Below, piece by piece: positions 1 through 9,037 of a DNA stretch of 64,000 nucleotides. The DNA lies in assembly GCF_008152325.1 (NCBI RefSeq), contig NZ_CP042243.1, positions 1,369,026-1,433,025 on the forward strand. The letters run 5' to 3'. A program made the translations under genes and the position numbers. The first letter of the stretch is position 1. Each line of letters opens with the position of its first letter. Below the pieces are notes generated by a model. That model searched no databases, was not told the origin of the DNA, and saw only the letters and a program-made list of their open reading frames with translations. This DNA comes from Crassaminicella thermophila. GTDB taxonomy: Bacteria > Bacillota > Clostridia > Peptostreptococcales > Thermotaleaceae.

Positions 1-1
1 T

Positions 2-1384
2 TCCACCTATTTACTATTAATTATGCTTACATTATTTTTGATTAGTTTATTTATAAATGAAGTTATTTATAAAAATTATATTGATGAGAAAAAGAGTAGT
101 CTTTTATTACAAGGGAATATTATTGCAGATAGAGTTATTGCTTATCATATAGACATAAATAGAAGTAGGAACGGTATCGATCATATTATAAAAAAATATA
201 GCAAAGAAATAAAATCAAGAGTTATGATTATAAACAAAAAAGGAATAGTGGTGCATGATGCTTATGAAGCATTAAAAGATAGAAAATTAGGACATTGGGA
301 AATAAAGGAAGCTTTAAAAGGTAAAAGTATTGCAAATGAATATAATTTAAAAGAATATGGAAGAACCATGTATGTTACTGTTCCAATAGTATTAAATGAT
401 CAAGTGCATGGTGTGGTTTTTATTTCGTCTTCTCTTGAAGATATATATAGAAAAATTCAAAATATTATGAAGAGCTATATGATATTGTCTGTATTATGTG
501 TAGGTATTACTGGATTTATTAGCTTTGTATTTGCTCATGTTATTGCTAATCCAATAGAAAAACTTACAGATAGCATAAAAAAAATGTATAATGGTAATTT
601 AGAACAAAAGGTAGAGATTATAGGAAATGATGAATTAACAAATCTCGCAGGTGCATTTAATATGATGAGTACCAAATTATCTCAAGTAGATAAACAAAGA
701 AAAGAATTTGTTGCTAATGTATCTCATGAATTAAGAACACCTTTGAGTGCAATGAAATTGTTGTCAGAGTCATTATTACATCAAGAAAAGGTAGATCCTA
801 AAACTTATAGAGAATTTTTTAGTGATATCGCTTCGGAAGTAGATAGATTAGACAGGATTATAGAAAGCTTACTAGCATTAGTAGATATAGATAAAGGAAA
901 ATTAGAACTAGATTATCAAGTTACATATGTTAATTATTTACTAGAAAAATTAATACGTCCACTAAAACCTTTAGCAGATAAGAAACAAATTGATATAGAT
1001 TTTGTTAATTTAGAAAAAGTACAAATTCAACTAGATCGAATTAAAATTCAACAAGCTCTAACAAATATTATCAATAATGCTATAAAATATACTCCTGAAG
1101 GTGGAAAAATCAAAATATCCCTATATACAGAACATGATGAAGTAATTATAAAGATTCAAGATAATGGCATTGGTATACCTGAGGAGAGTCTACCTTATAT
1201 ATTTGAAAGATTTTATAGAGTTGATAAAGCAAGAGCAAGAAAAACTGGAGGTACCGGATTAGGACTAGCAATAACAAAGCAAATTATAGAACTTCATCAA
1301 GGGAAAATAGAAGTAATAAGTCAATTAAATAAAGGAACAACATTTTATATATATTTACCCCAAAATATTGGTTTGAATGGTTAA
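2..1384 (+). CDS. Sensor histidine kinase (WalK/ResE/PhoR-like), 5' end cut by window edge
   Basis: Membrane sensor kinase of a two-component system; it would autophosphorylate and pass phosphate to a response regulator, probably encoded just upstream outside the window. The frame is open back to base 2 with no stop, so the ATG at 23 need not be the true start. Counting from that ATG: a first membrane segment at the extreme N-terminus, an extracytoplasmic sensing region to about residue 148, a second membrane segment about 150-172, HAMP, the HisKA phosphoacceptor motif SHELRTPLS (His235), and a HATPase_c domain with the N box NIINNAIKYTPEGG, G1 box DNGIGIP and G2 box GTGLGLAI. All catalytic boxes look intact. 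The signal sensed cannot be read from the sequence. A GerMN protein gene follows after 21 bp and is probably co-transcribed. Confidence 0.9.
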   Translation, partial: STYLLLIMLTLFLISLFINEVIYKNYIDEKKSSLLLQGNIIADRVIAYHIDINRSRNGIDHIIKKYSKEIKSRVMIINKKGIVVHDAYEALKDRKLGHWEIKEALKGKSIANEYNLKEYGRTMYVTVPIVLNDQVHGVVFISSSLEDIYRKIQNIMKSYMILSVLCVGITGFISFVFAHVIANPIEKLTDSIKKMYNGNLEQKVEIIGNDELTNLAGAFNMMSTKLSQVDKQRKEFVANVSHELRTPLSAMKLLSESLLHQEKVDPKTYREFFSDIASEVDRLDRIIESLLALVDIDKGKLELDYQVTYVNYLLEKLIRPLKPLADKKQIDIDFVNLEKVQIQLDRIKIQQALTNIINNAIKYTPEGGKIKISLYTEHDEVIIKIQDNGIGIPEESLPYIFERFYRVDKARARKTGGTGLGLAITKQIIELHQGKIEVISQLNKGTTFYIYLPQNIGLNG

Positions 1385-1405
1385 CATTTTATAGGAGGTA
1401 GTAAT

Positions 1406-2269
1406 TTGAGAATTCTTTATAAAGTATTAATTTTGTTATTATTAGTTATTGCATTGACATATGCTTTAACAAACATAAGGCATAATGATGATTTTAACAA
1501 AAATCAAATACCTATTGCACCAGTACCTGACAAGAGAAGATATGAATTAAAATTATACTTTGGTAATCCTCAAAATGATGCCTTAACTGTCGAAAGACGT
1601 GTTATTGTTTCTTCTGAGCAAAGAGAAGAGAAACTAATTGTTGAGGAATTGATAAAAGGTCCTAGAAATAAAATTTTAAATACCTTTATACCTAAGCAAA
1701 CAAGAATTATTTCAATCAATACAATAGAAGGAATTTGTTATGTAAACTTTTCAAAAGAAATACTAAATAATCCATGGAGAAAAATAAATGAGGATATGAT
1801 GATCTGGTCTGTTGTAAATTCACTTACAGAGGTTGAATATATTCATGCAGTGCAAATATTAGTCGAAGGCAATAAAGATGTGTTCGAAAAAATTTACTCA
1901 TTAAAAGAACCTCTCTATAGAAATGAAAAAGTGTTGATGGATAAGGTTATTACACCTATTGATACTTTTACACGATTTATAGAATATTTAAAAACAGATA
2001 ATTATCAAAAAGCATATAAAATGTTAGATAAATCTAGCAAAGAAAATTTAGATTTTGTAAAGTTTAAATTAATAATAGGTAATTATGCCAAACAAATGAA
2101 AAACTACCATATTTATATGTATCAAACTCAAAAATATAGCAGTGGTGTAGTATTAGTAATTAATTTTAGAAAAACAACCATATCTATTTCTGATGAAGAA
2201 GATGAAATGATTGAAAAATGGAAGCTTATATATGAAAATGGATTATGGAAAATTGTATTACCTATCTAG
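1406..2269 (+). CDS. Membrane-anchored GerMN domain protein
   Basis: Protein of 287 residues starting with TTG behind a good ribosome site (AGGAGG, about 7 bp upstream). A hydrophobic segment at residues 5-21 anchors it, with no lipobox cysteine. Residues about 45-150 form a GerMN-type domain: YFGNPQNDALTVERR, then a conserved VEELIKGP, then a strand ending GICYVNFSKE. The C-terminal half is of unknown function and may be a small alpha/beta domain like those seen in other GerMN lipoproteins. GerM in Bacillus acts at the septal peptidoglycan during sporulation. Other GerMN proteins sit beside sensor kinases and are assumed to act at the cell surface. Its tight spacing behind the kinase suggests one operon, closed by a hairpin at 2282-2315. 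Confidence 0.75.
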   Translation: MRILYKVLILLLLVIALTYALTNIRHNDDFNKNQIPIAPVPDKRRYELKLYFGNPQNDALTVERRVIVSSEQREEKLIVEELIKGPRNKILNTFIPKQTRIISINTIEGICYVNFSKEILNNPWRKINEDMMIWSVVNSLTEVEYIHAVQILVEGNKDVFEKIYSLKEPLYRNEKVLMDKVITPIDTFTRFIEYLKTDNYQKAYKMLDKSSKENLDFVKFKLIIGNYAKQMKNYHIYMYQTQKYSSGVVLVINFRKTTISISDEEDEMIEKWKLIYENGLWKIVLPI

Positions 2270-2281
2270 AAAAATATAGGT

Positions 2282-2315
2282 AAAATAAGCTAGATTGAAA
2301 ATTCTAGCTTATTTT
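2282..2315 (+). terminator. Rho-independent terminator after the kinase/GerMN operon
   Basis: A 13-bp perfect stem, 2282-2294 pairing with 2303-2315 (AAAATAAGCTAGA and its complement), around an 8-nt loop, with a T-rich 3' arm and tail. Confidence 0.85.
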
Positions 2316-2337
2316 TTAAAATTTTTGAAAAAGAGCA

Positions 2338-2366
2338 TTGTAATATAGTCATTATTATTTTATTAT
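2338..2366 (+). promoter_or_regulatory. Possible sigma-A promoter of the chemotaxis receptor gene
   Basis: TTGTAA (2338-2343), a 17-bp spacer, then TATTAT (2361-2366), about 100 bp before the receptor start. The match is moderate and chance is possible in such AT-rich sequence. Confidence 0.35.
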
Positions 2367-2469
2367 AAAATAGAAAAATATGGGTAATATTGAAACATAG
2401 AATCGAAAAAAGAGAGGGTGAAAAATAAGAGATAATACAGTCTAATAAATTTTATATGGAGGTAATTAT

Positions 2470-4143
2470 ATGTTAAATTCAATTAACAAGAAAATTGCAA
2501 TGTTGCTCCTTTTGGTTTTTTCAGTTTTCATTCTTACTATGGGTCAGCTTTTGTATACTTTTAGTTCTTTAAATGATGATGGTGTAGCTATCAATTTATC
2601 TGGAAGTCAAAGAATGAGAACTATGCTTTTAAGCAATTATTCTTTAATGTATAAGGATGCTAAAAAAGGAGAAGCAAGTCTTGATATTAAACAGATTAAG
2701 GATACTCTTGTAAAGGAATTAAATATGTATAATAAGATTAATGATGCTCTTATAAATGGAGATGCTGATTTGCATATTTCCCAAAATAAGAACAAAAATA
2801 TTGTTACAGAGTTTAAAAAAATAAAATCAGATATTGAAAAATATGAAGCTAGTATTAGAAATGTGATTAATGATAAGGATTTGGATGCAAATATAAATTA
2901 TATTTCTTCACATGTTTTATCTTTAAAAGAAAAATTTAATTCAATTGTATTGATGTATCAAAAACAATATGATGATAAGATTTCAAATTTTAAGATTATG
3001 TTGTATGTGTATTTAGCAATAGGAATAGTTATTTTGTTTGTTGGAATTAGAGCTGCTAAGAAAATGATTGTTATTCCTATTAAGGAAATTACAGAAAAAC
3101 TTGGTGAAATTGCATCTAGAGGTGGAGATTTAACTAAAGAGATTGAAGTAAAAAGTAGAGACGAAATTGGCATTCTTGCTAAAAACTTTAATGCATTTCT
3201 AAAGAATATTCGAGAAATGGTAGCAATTATTGATTCTACATCAAAGGATATATTTAATTCAATTGATATACTTGTTTCTTCAACTAATGAAGTTGCTCTT
3301 ACTTCAAACAATCTTTCTACTGTAACTAATGAAATTGCAGTTGGAGCTACTGAGCAGGCGCAAAATGTTTTAGTTACAGCTGAAAACATTGCAGATTTAG
3401 GAAATGAAATTAATTCTATTAGAGATTTGTCACTAGATATGAAAGCTTATTCTGAAGAAATTAAAGCTTTAAATGAAAACAATAAAAATAATATGGATAT
3501 GTTATATTCACATAACCAGGAAAATTATAAAGCTGCAATAGATATTTACTCTGCTATTGAAAAGCTTTATGATAATGCGATTGATATTAGTACAATTACT
3601 GAAGTTATCACAAATATTGCTAATCAAACTAATCTGCTAGCATTAAACGCTTCAATTGAGGCTGCAAGAGCTGGTGAACACGGTAGAGGTTTTGCAGTAG
3701 TAGCGAATGAAGTAAGTAAATTAGCTGATCAGTCTGAACAGTTTACAAGTAAAATTTCTAAATTAGTTTCAATAATTCAAGAAGATGTTAATAATACGAA
3801 AATGCTTATGGAAAAGATTATGGTTCTTACTAAAGAACAGACAAATGCTGTTGAAATTACAAAAAAAGATTTTGAAGTAATTGCAAATTCTTTAGAGAGT
3901 ATTATAGTTAAAATTGATAATGTAACTGATAAAGTAAAAATTGTTGATAACAATAAAAATAATATTATTGAGTCTGTTGAAAATATTTCAGCTGTGTCTG
4001 AGGAAACTGCTGCATCAACTGAAGAAGTTGCTTCATTTTCAGACGAATTTAATGTTTCTGTTGTTGAATTAAACGATATAACAGGTACTCTTAAAGATGC
4101 AAGTAAAAATCTTTCTAATTTAATTGGTCAATTTAAATATTAA
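2470..4143 (+). CDS. Methyl-accepting chemotaxis protein with PilJ-type N-terminal domain
   Basis: Transmembrane chemoreceptor of 557 residues. TM1 is at about 8-30. The extracytoplasmic part starts with the type IV pilus/nitrate-sensor-type four-helix signature [19 protein letters not shown]2 is at about 175-193, then HAMP, then the long coiled-coil signalling domain whose hairpin tip (about residues 384-412) carries [19 protein letters not shown] and [11 protein letters not shown], the CheA/CheW contact region. The start ATG has GGAGG 6 bp upstream. It is a single-gene unit, bounded by terminators on both sides. The ligand is unknown; the PilJ-like module in related proteins senses small molecules or links to surface motility. 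Confidence 0.92.
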   Translation: MLNSINKKIAMLLLLVFSVFILTMGQLLYTFSSLNDDGVAINLSGSQRMRTMLLSNYSLMYKDAKKGEASLDIKQIKDTLVKELNMYNKINDALINGDADLHISQNKNKNIVTEFKKIKSDIEKYEASIRNVINDKDLDANINYISSHVLSLKEKFNSIVLMYQKQYDDKISNFKIMLYVYLAIGIVILFVGIRAAKKMIVIPIKEITEKLGEIASRGGDLTKEIEVKSRDEIGILAKNFNAFLKNIREMVAIIDSTSKDIFNSIDILVSSTNEVALTSNNLSTVTNEIAVGATEQAQNVLVTAENIADLGNEINSIRDLSLDMKAYSEEIKALNENNKNNMDMLYSHNQENYKAAIDIYSAIEKLYDNAIDISTITEVITNIANQTNLLALNASIEAARAGEHGRGFAVVANEVSKLADQSEQFTSKISKLVSIIQEDVNNTKMLMEKIMVLTKEQTNAVEITKKDFEVIANSLESIIVKIDNVTDKVKIVDNNKNNIIESVENISAVSEETAASTEEVASFSDEFNVSVVELNDITGTLKDASKNLSNLIGQFKY

Positions 4144-4159
4144 ATTTTAATATGGTTGT

Positions 4160-4203
4160 AGAAAAACCACTTAAAAATTTTTATAGTTTTAAGTGGTTTT
4201 TCT
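4160..4203 (+). terminator. Strong terminator after the chemotaxis gene
   Basis: A 17-bp perfect stem, 4160-4176 pairing with 4187-4203, with core AAAAACCACTTAAAA. The 3' arm contains runs of T. Confidence 0.85.
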
Positions 4204-4247
4204 ATTTCGCTTTCAAATTATTGTAAAAAAATGCAAAAAAATATCCC

Positions 4248-4275
4248 TTGACACAAAATATAAATGTGCTATAAT
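4248..4275 (+). promoter_or_regulatory. Sigma-A promoter of tRNA-Sec
   Basis: A consensus -35 TTGACA (4248-4253), a 16-bp spacer, and a consensus -10 TATAAT (4270-4275). It lies 30 bp before the mature tRNA 5' end, as expected for a stable RNA gene. Confidence 0.85.
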
Positions 4276-4304
4276 GTAGTAGTATCAATGAGTAGAGAAT
4301 ATTT

Positions 4305-4401
4305 GGGAGTAGATGAGTGCTGGTGTGCTCTCTGGTCTTCAAAACCAGTTTGAGGCGTTAGGAGCGTCTCAGGTGGGTTCGATTCCCACATACTCCCGCC
4401 A
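4305..4401 (+). tRNA. selC: tRNA-Sec (anticodon UCA)
   Basis: Selenocysteine tRNA that reads UGA with SelB. The acceptor arm GGGAGTA pairs with TACTCCC, followed by discriminator G and an encoded CCA. The anticodon arm CTGGT-CTTCAAA-ACCAG gives anticodon TCA. A long variable arm (TTGAGGCGTTAGGAGCGTCTCA, read in two halves) and T arm GTGGG-TTCGATT-CCCAC follow. The 97-nt length, long variable arm and UCA anticodon are diagnostic. selA, selB and selD are not in the window, and I found no in-frame UGA that looks like a selenocysteine codon here. The gene has its own promoter and terminator and is monocistronic. Confidence 0.95.
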
Positions 4402-4460
4402 AATAAAAAAAGCTCTTTGTCAAATAGTGTTGGTGAATAGAATCACAAAGTTAATTATTG

Positions 4461-4496
4461 GCCGTTTAAAACTGAATAGGTTTTAAACGGCTTTTA
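4461..4496 (+). terminator. Terminator after tRNA-Sec
   Basis: A 12-bp perfect stem, 4461-4472 (GCCGTTTAAAAC) pairing with 4480-4491, with a 7-nt loop and a TTTT tail. Confidence 0.9.
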
Positions 4497-4601
4497 AATT
4501 TAACAAATAATTATTAAGCTATAGATTTTATCATGGTTTTTATTTGTTATAAAATATATTTAATGAGATTGACTTTAAAAGAGGTTATGGGGGAGAAAAT
4601 A

Positions 4602-5351
4602 ATGAAAAAAATTTTGATTATAGTATTTATTTTATTTATTATTATGGTTATACAATCATTACCAATTATTATCTTAAAGGATATTGGTATGAAAAAAATA
4701 CATGGTAATTATGTAAATGTATACTATGATAAAGGTGATGATAAGGGTGGTAGGATTGTATTTAAAGAACTGGAAAATAGCGCGAAAGAAATTGGAAATA
4801 AATTAAACTATAAATTTGATTCTAAAATAGTGATTTATGTTTATAAAAATCAATCATTATTACATATTAGAAAATATGGTTTAGCTACACTAGCTATAGC
4901 ACCAGATTGGTATATAGGTGATAACAAAGGTTCCGTAGTGTTAATGGTTTCACCTCAAGCTAATGTAAAGGGACACAATATAAAGAGCATAATGAGTGCA
5001 GCAAAGCATGAACTTGTTCATGTAATTAATTATAGAATTAATCCTAATCTATCGTATTTTATAGATAATGGAGTTGCAACATATTTATCAAAACAAAGTC
5101 CTTATAAAAATTTCATTCAATATAATAGAATACCTTCTATAGAGTTTTTGGAGATTAAAGATGAATTAAAATTCGGAAATGCAGGAGGTTATCAGTATTC
5201 ATATACTTTTATTGAGTTTCTAGATAAAAAATATGGATGGGAAAGTGTGTTTGAATTGATAAAAGGAAATAAATTTTATGTAGAAATATTTTCTAAAACT
5301 AAACAGGAAATATATAATGAATGGGTAAAATATTTAAAGGAATATTATTAA
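4602..5351 (+). CDS. Peptidase-MA-like (gluzincin-fold) membrane-anchored protein
   Basis: Protein of 249 residues with an N-terminal hydrophobic anchor or signal (residues 2-24), so probably extracytoplasmic. The ATG at 4602 is chosen because GGGGGAGA lies 6 bp before it; an upstream in-frame ATG at 4533 lacks a site. The motif HELVH at residues 136-140 matches the HEXXH zinc-binding helix of peptidase-MA/gluzincin proteins. The second conserved segment reads FIDNGVATYLS, where family members usually have W-x-x-E-G-x-A-x-Y with Glu as third zinc ligand. Here that position is Asn156, preceded by Asp155. The protein may therefore have altered metal binding or be catalytically inactive. It is a single gene between tRNA-Sec and a decayed gene. 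Confidence 0.7.
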   Translation: MKKILIIVFILFIIMVIQSLPIIILKDIGMKKIHGNYVNVYYDKGDDKGGRIVFKELENSAKEIGNKLNYKFDSKIVIYVYKNQSLLHIRKYGLATLAIAPDWYIGDNKGSVVLMVSPQANVKGHNIKSIMSAAKHELVHVINYRINPNLSYFIDNGVATYLSKQSPYKNFIQYNRIPSIEFLEIKDELKFGNAGGYQYSYTFIEFLDKKYGWESVFELIKGNKFYVEIFSKTKQEIYNEWVKYLKEYY

Positions 5352-5378
5352 ATACTATGATTTATAGTATTTAATAAT
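5344..5378 (+). terminator. AT-rich hairpin after the peptidase-like gene
   Basis: A 15-bp perfect stem, 5344-5358 pairing with 5364-5378, overlapping the stop codon of the upstream gene. It has almost no G/C and no clear T tail, so terminator activity is uncertain. Confidence 0.4.
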
Positions 5379-5431
5379 AATGTTAAAGGGCACAATTTTA
5401 AATATAATAAAAAAGAAAAAGAGGTAATATT

Positions 5432-5898
5432 ATTGATAAATATGAAGAAATAAAATTGTTAATAGAAAAATTTTGTGATGAAAATTTAAATGAAGAATAC
5501 AAGGAAATGAGCTTAAAACTTTGTGAAAAACTCAACAAAATGAATCCATCTCCACTTTTAAAAGGAAGAAGCAAATCTTTAGCTTGTGGAATTGTTCATG
5601 CTATAGGATTTGTAAATTTTTTATTTGATTCTACGACAAAAATGTTATAGAGGATGTATATGAAGATAATGTAATAGATTTTAATAAATATGCTAAACAA
5701 AAAAGAAATAAAAGCAAAAGTGAATTATTAAATGAAGCACAAGAACTATTGTATATGGCATTTGATGAAGAAAACCCTAAAGAAATAATAAAATTAGCTA
5801 AAAAAGCACTATAAATATCTAAGGATTGTGCTGATGCATATATACTTTATGCTTTAAATTGGTTAAAAGAAAATTACTATATAAGTTTCATGCCATAA
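5432..5898 (+). pseudogene. Decayed gene: DUF6398-like start joined to TPR-like remnant
   Basis: No intact reading frame covers this stretch, but two pieces of recognisable protein do. Piece 1 (from about 5432 to 5650) resembles the start of DUF6398 proteins: LCEKLNKMNPSPLLKGRSKS followed by ACGIVHAIGFVNFLFDSTTK, then a stop at 5648. Piece 2 continues in another frame from about 5641 (EDVYEDNVIDFNKYAKQKR, then SELLNEAQELLYMAFDEENP and IIKLAKKAL). It is cut by TAA at 5812-5814 and resumes in the same frame as ISKDCADAYILYALNWLKE up to 5898. Related repeat proteins commonly read KALEISPDCADAY, so the TAA probably replaced a GAA. There is also no normal start codon near the GAGG site at 5421. 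A frameshift, a nonsense codon and a lost start together indicate a pseudogene, possibly of two neighbouring genes. Confidence 0.6.
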
Positions 5899-5994
5899 TT
5901 TATGAGATGAGGTTTATATATTTAAAAAAGATGATGTGTATAAAATTATAAGAATTGGAAATAATCTACTCCTAGATAGATTAGGAGGGATTAT

Positions 5995-6662
5995 ATGTGG
6001 AGAAGAAGACGCAGAAAAAAATATAAATTTTTTGTTGGGTGTTTAATTCTGCTCTTAATAGGGTTTGTATATGGATATGTTAAAAACGATATACAGCTAC
6101 TAGATCATATAAGGAATAAAGATCATAAGCAAATAAGGATAGGTGAAATTATTTTAAATCCACCAAGTGATACAGATAACAAAACCCCTAAAAATGTACA
6201 GCAAAAAAAGGAAATGTTAGTGATATAGAGACAATTATAAATGACGACAATATTGTAACAGATAATACGCAAATTGTATTTAACACTTATTATAATAAAA
6301 CGAGAGATATGTTTACTAAAAAGAGTAAACTACCTAGTGAATTAGTAGGAAAAAGTTTTGATGAAGTAAAAACTTATTTAAGAGAAAATTATGGGGAATG
6401 GAGAATAAGAGAATGTAATAAATATAAGGTGGAGTTGTATAAGATAACAGATAAAATTCCACCAAACTATTATGTTGCAAAAGAATATAATGGTTACATT
6501 GCAATTTTTCGAGTAAATGAAGAAGGAAAGAGTGTATTAATCGAACAAACAGAAATTCCGATTTCTTCATTAAGTGATATGGATTTACAATATATTAAGC
6601 AAGGGATTATTAGAAAAGAAAGAGATGAAATTAATCAAATATTAGAAGACTATAGCAGTTAA
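5995..6662 (+). CDS. BofC C-terminal-domain protein, interrupted by a -1 frameshift
   Basis: The first part (5995-6228, 77 codons) starts at ATG behind AGGAGG, begins with WRRRRRKKYK, has a membrane segment at about residues 11-28, and stops at 6226. The conserved C-terminal part lies in the -1 frame and is open from at least 6211 to 6662. It contains SELVGKSFDEVKTYLRENYG and ends LSDMDLQYIKQGI...INQILEDYSS, as in BofC C-terminal domains. The two join exactly if the ribosome slips by -1 on A-AAA-AAG at 6204-6210, where the zero frame reads CAA AAA AAG. The joined product would be about 222 residues. BofC in Bacillus controls SpoIVB and sigma-K activation in the forespore, and bofC lies near ruvAB there too. 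Either programmed frameshifting, a one-base deletion, or a sequencing error in the 7-A run would explain the break. Confidence 0.7.
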
Positions 6663-6692
6663 AATGTACTCATATGGGTACATTTTTATTTT
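6661..6692 (+). terminator. Terminator after the bofC-like gene
   Basis: A 9-bp stem, 6661-6669 (AAAATGTAC) pairing with 6678-6686, followed by TATTTTT. It overlaps the stop codon. Confidence 0.7.
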
Positions 6693-6754
6693 TGTATGAT
6701 ACAATATAAAAGAAATCGAATATTTGTTTGCATATATAAAAAGGAGATGCTATT

Positions 6755-7249
6755 ATGATAATATTAGGAATTGATCCAGGGATTGCTATTTTGGGATATG
6801 GGGTAGTTGAATACAAGGGAAATACTTTTAAACCATTAGGTTATGGTGGGATTTTTACTGATGCAAAAGAAGCTATGCCTATGCGGTTAAAAAAGATATA
6901 TGATGAGCTACAACAAATTATTGATAAATATCATCCAGATGTTGTAGCAATAGAAGAACTCTTTTTTAATAAGAATGTAAAAACTGCTTTGTTAGTTGGA
7001 CAAGCTAGAGGAGTAGCAATATTAGCTGCTGCTAATAATGAAATTGATATTTACGAATATACCCCATTACAAGTAAAACAGGGGGTTGTTGGATATGGTA
7101 GAGCAGATAAAAAACAAGTGCAAGTGATGACAAAAACTTTGTTAAATTTAAAATCTGTACCTAAACCTGATGATGTTGCTGATGCATTAGCGGTAGCTAT
7201 TTGTCATGCACACTCAGGTGCATTTGGTGGATTATTTAAGATTAAATGA
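6755..7249 (+). CDS. ruvC: Crossover junction endodeoxyribonuclease RuvC
   Basis: Resolves Holliday junctions by paired cuts, working with RuvAB. The protein is 164 residues, normal for RuvC. The RNase-H-like fold carries its acidic catalytic set: Asp7 in GIDPG, Glu67/68 in AIEELFF, and the aspartates in [15 protein letters not shown] near the C-terminus. The start ATG has AAGGAGATG upstream. It is the first gene of a ruvC-ruvA-ruvB run, with 14 bp between its stop and the ruvA start. Confidence 0.97.
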   Translation: MIILGIDPGIAILGYGVVEYKGNTFKPLGYGGIFTDAKEAMPMRLKKIYDELQQIIDKYHPDVVAIEELFFNKNVKTALLVGQARGVAILAAANNEIDIYEYTPLQVKQGVVGYGRADKKQVQVMTKTLLNLKSVPKPDDVADALAVAICHAHSGAFGGLFKIK

Positions 7250-7263
7250 TGGAGGATATTATA

Positions 7264-7857
7264 ATGTTTGAATATATAAAAGGAAGTCTAGAGTTTATTG
7301 GCAAAGATTATATAGTTGTTGATAATCAAAATATAGGATATAAAATTCACACTTCTAATGCATCTATTGCTGATTTTAAGACGAATTCTGAAAAAGTTAC
7401 AGTATATACTCAATTGATTGTTCGAGAAGATGATATGAGTATTTTTGGATTTTCTACGAGAGAAGAGTTAAAAATGTTTCAATTATTGACAACTGTAACA
7501 GGGATTGGATCAAAGGTAGCATTAGCTATTCTATCCTCTATACCAATTGGAAGGCTCACTGGGATTATTGTTTCAGAAGATGTAAATAGTCTAACAAAAG
7601 CACAAGGGGTAGGAAAAAAAACTGCTCAGAGAATTATCTTAGAATTAAAAGACAAGGTAGATTCTAAAATGGCAATCATTGAGCCATCTCTTATTAGTAC
7701 CCAATTGCTTGATAATGATACTGAAGAAGCAATAAGCGCATTGATGGCTTTAGGATATACTAAAGGAGAAGCAAAAACAACTATAAATAAGGTGAAAGAT
7801 TCTTGTAATAGCATTGAAGAAATTATTAAGAAAGCATTAGTTTTTCTTTCAAAATAG
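7264..7857 (+). CDS. ruvA: Holliday junction branch migration protein RuvA
   Basis: DNA-binding subunit that holds the four-way junction and recruits RuvB. The product has 197 residues. It starts at MFEYIKGSLEFIG (ATG 7264), the usual RuvA N-terminus, with GGAGG about 10 bp upstream; an upstream in-frame ATG at 7246 overlaps the ruvC stop and adds residues absent in the family. The OB-fold is followed by two helix-hairpin-helix motifs (TGIGSKVALAILS and QGVGKKTAQRIILELKDK). The C-terminal domain III that contacts RuvB ends with KKALVFLSK. Confidence 0.96.
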   Translation: MFEYIKGSLEFIGKDYIVVDNQNIGYKIHTSNASIADFKTNSEKVTVYTQLIVREDDMSIFGFSTREELKMFQLLTTVTGIGSKVALAILSSIPIGRLTGIIVSEDVNSLTKAQGVGKKTAQRIILELKDKVDSKMAIIEPSLISTQLLDNDTEEAISALMALGYTKGEAKTTINKVKDSCNSIEEIIKKALVFLSK

Positions 7858-7876
7858 ACTAGAAAGAGGGATTTAA

Positions 7877-8890
7877 ATGTTTAAAGATATTGATGAAAAT
7901 AGAATTGTAACTACTTCTCTTAGAACGGAAGATCATGATGTAGAGAATAGTCTTAGACCTAAAGTCCTAGGAGATTATATTGGACAGAATAAAGCTAAAG
8001 AAAAATTAAAAATTTTTATTGATGCTGCTAAAATGAGAAAAGAATCATTAGATCATGTATTATTATATGGCCCACCTGGACTTGGAAAAACAACATTATC
8101 TAACATTATTGCTAATGAAATGGGAGTAAATCTTCGAATTACGTCAGGACCAGCTATTGAAAGACCTGGTGATTTAGCAGCAATACTTACAAATCTTGGA
8201 GAAAACGATGTGTTGTTTATAGATGAGATACATAGATTAAACAGAACTGTCGAAGAAATACTATATCCTGCAATGGAAGATTTTGCATTAGATATAATTA
8301 TAGGTAAAGGACCTAGTGCACGATCAATTCGATTGGACCTATCAAAATTTACATTAATTGGAGCAACGACGCGGGCAGGATTGTTGACATCTCCACTAAG
8401 GGATAGGTTTGGTGTAATTTGTAAACTTGAATTATATGATAAAGAAGATCTAAAGAATATTGTTATTAGGGCAGCTTCTATATTAGGAATAAAAATAGAT
8501 GAGAAAGCGGCAGTTGAAATTGCAAGACGATCAAGGGGGACACCACGTATTGCAAATAGACTCTTAAAAAGAGTAAGAGATTTTGCGCAAGTAAAAGGAA
8601 ATGGGATGATTACATGCAAAATAGCTAAGGATGCTTTATTTCTTTTAGAAGTGGATTCACTGGGTTTGGATAATGTGGATCGCAATATATTGTTTACAAT
8701 CGTTCAAAAATTCAATGGTGGGCCAGTAGGATTGGATACATTAGCAGCATCTACAGGAGAAGAAAGAAATACAATCGAAGATGTATATGAACCGTATTTA
8801 CTTCAATTAGGATTTATTCAAAGAACACCAAAAGGAAGAATTGTGACAAAACTTGCATATGATCATTTAGGAATACCTATGAAGGATTAA
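7877..8890 (+). CDS. ruvB: Holliday junction branch migration ATPase RuvB
   Basis: AAA+ motor that drives branch migration with RuvA. The product has 337 residues, family-typical. The N-terminal segment [13 protein letters not shown] precedes Walker [10 protein letters not shown] (about residues 65-73), Walker B FIDEIHR, sensor 1 GATTRAG, and the sensor 2/arginine region [14 protein letters not shown] winged-helix C-terminal domain contains GPVGLDTLA. It is 19 bp downstream of ruvA with GAAAGAGG before the ATG. No anomaly seen. Confidence 0.97.
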   Translation: MFKDIDENRIVTTSLRTEDHDVENSLRPKVLGDYIGQNKAKEKLKIFIDAAKMRKESLDHVLLYGPPGLGKTTLSNIIANEMGVNLRITSGPAIERPGDLAAILTNLGENDVLFIDEIHRLNRTVEEILYPAMEDFALDIIIGKGPSARSIRLDLSKFTLIGATTRAGLLTSPLRDRFGVICKLELYDKEDLKNIVIRAASILGIKIDEKAAVEIARRSRGTPRIANRLLKRVRDFAQVKGNGMITCKIAKDALFLLEVDSLGLDNVDRNILFTIVQKFNGGPVGLDTLAASTGEERNTIEDVYEPYLLQLGFIQRTPKGRIVTKLAYDHLGIPMKD

Positions 8891-9037
8891 ATGAGTGCTT
8901 TTGATGTAGTCTTTAGGTTAATTATTTTCATTTGTTTCAAGTTTATTACAATTTGCAAGCATATGGAGGATATTTATAATATATGTTGAATTTTGTAATA
9001 TATTTAAAACTTAACAACACAACTAAGGGAGAGAAAG

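Noticed and set aside
2958-3389. 143-codon minus-strand frame in the chemotaxis gene
   Set aside because: Antisense shadow of a well-supported receptor gene, with no start signal.
2470-4143. Chemotaxis receptor as a possible horizontally acquired gene
   Set aside because: It seems to use CTT for leucine more often than its neighbours, but I cannot count this rigorously and no mobile-element traces flank it.
8053-8685. 210-codon open frame on the minus strand opposite ruvB
   Set aside because: It is antisense to an intact, highly conserved gene; its composition is that of a mirrored AT-rich coding frame, without a ribosome site or known domain.
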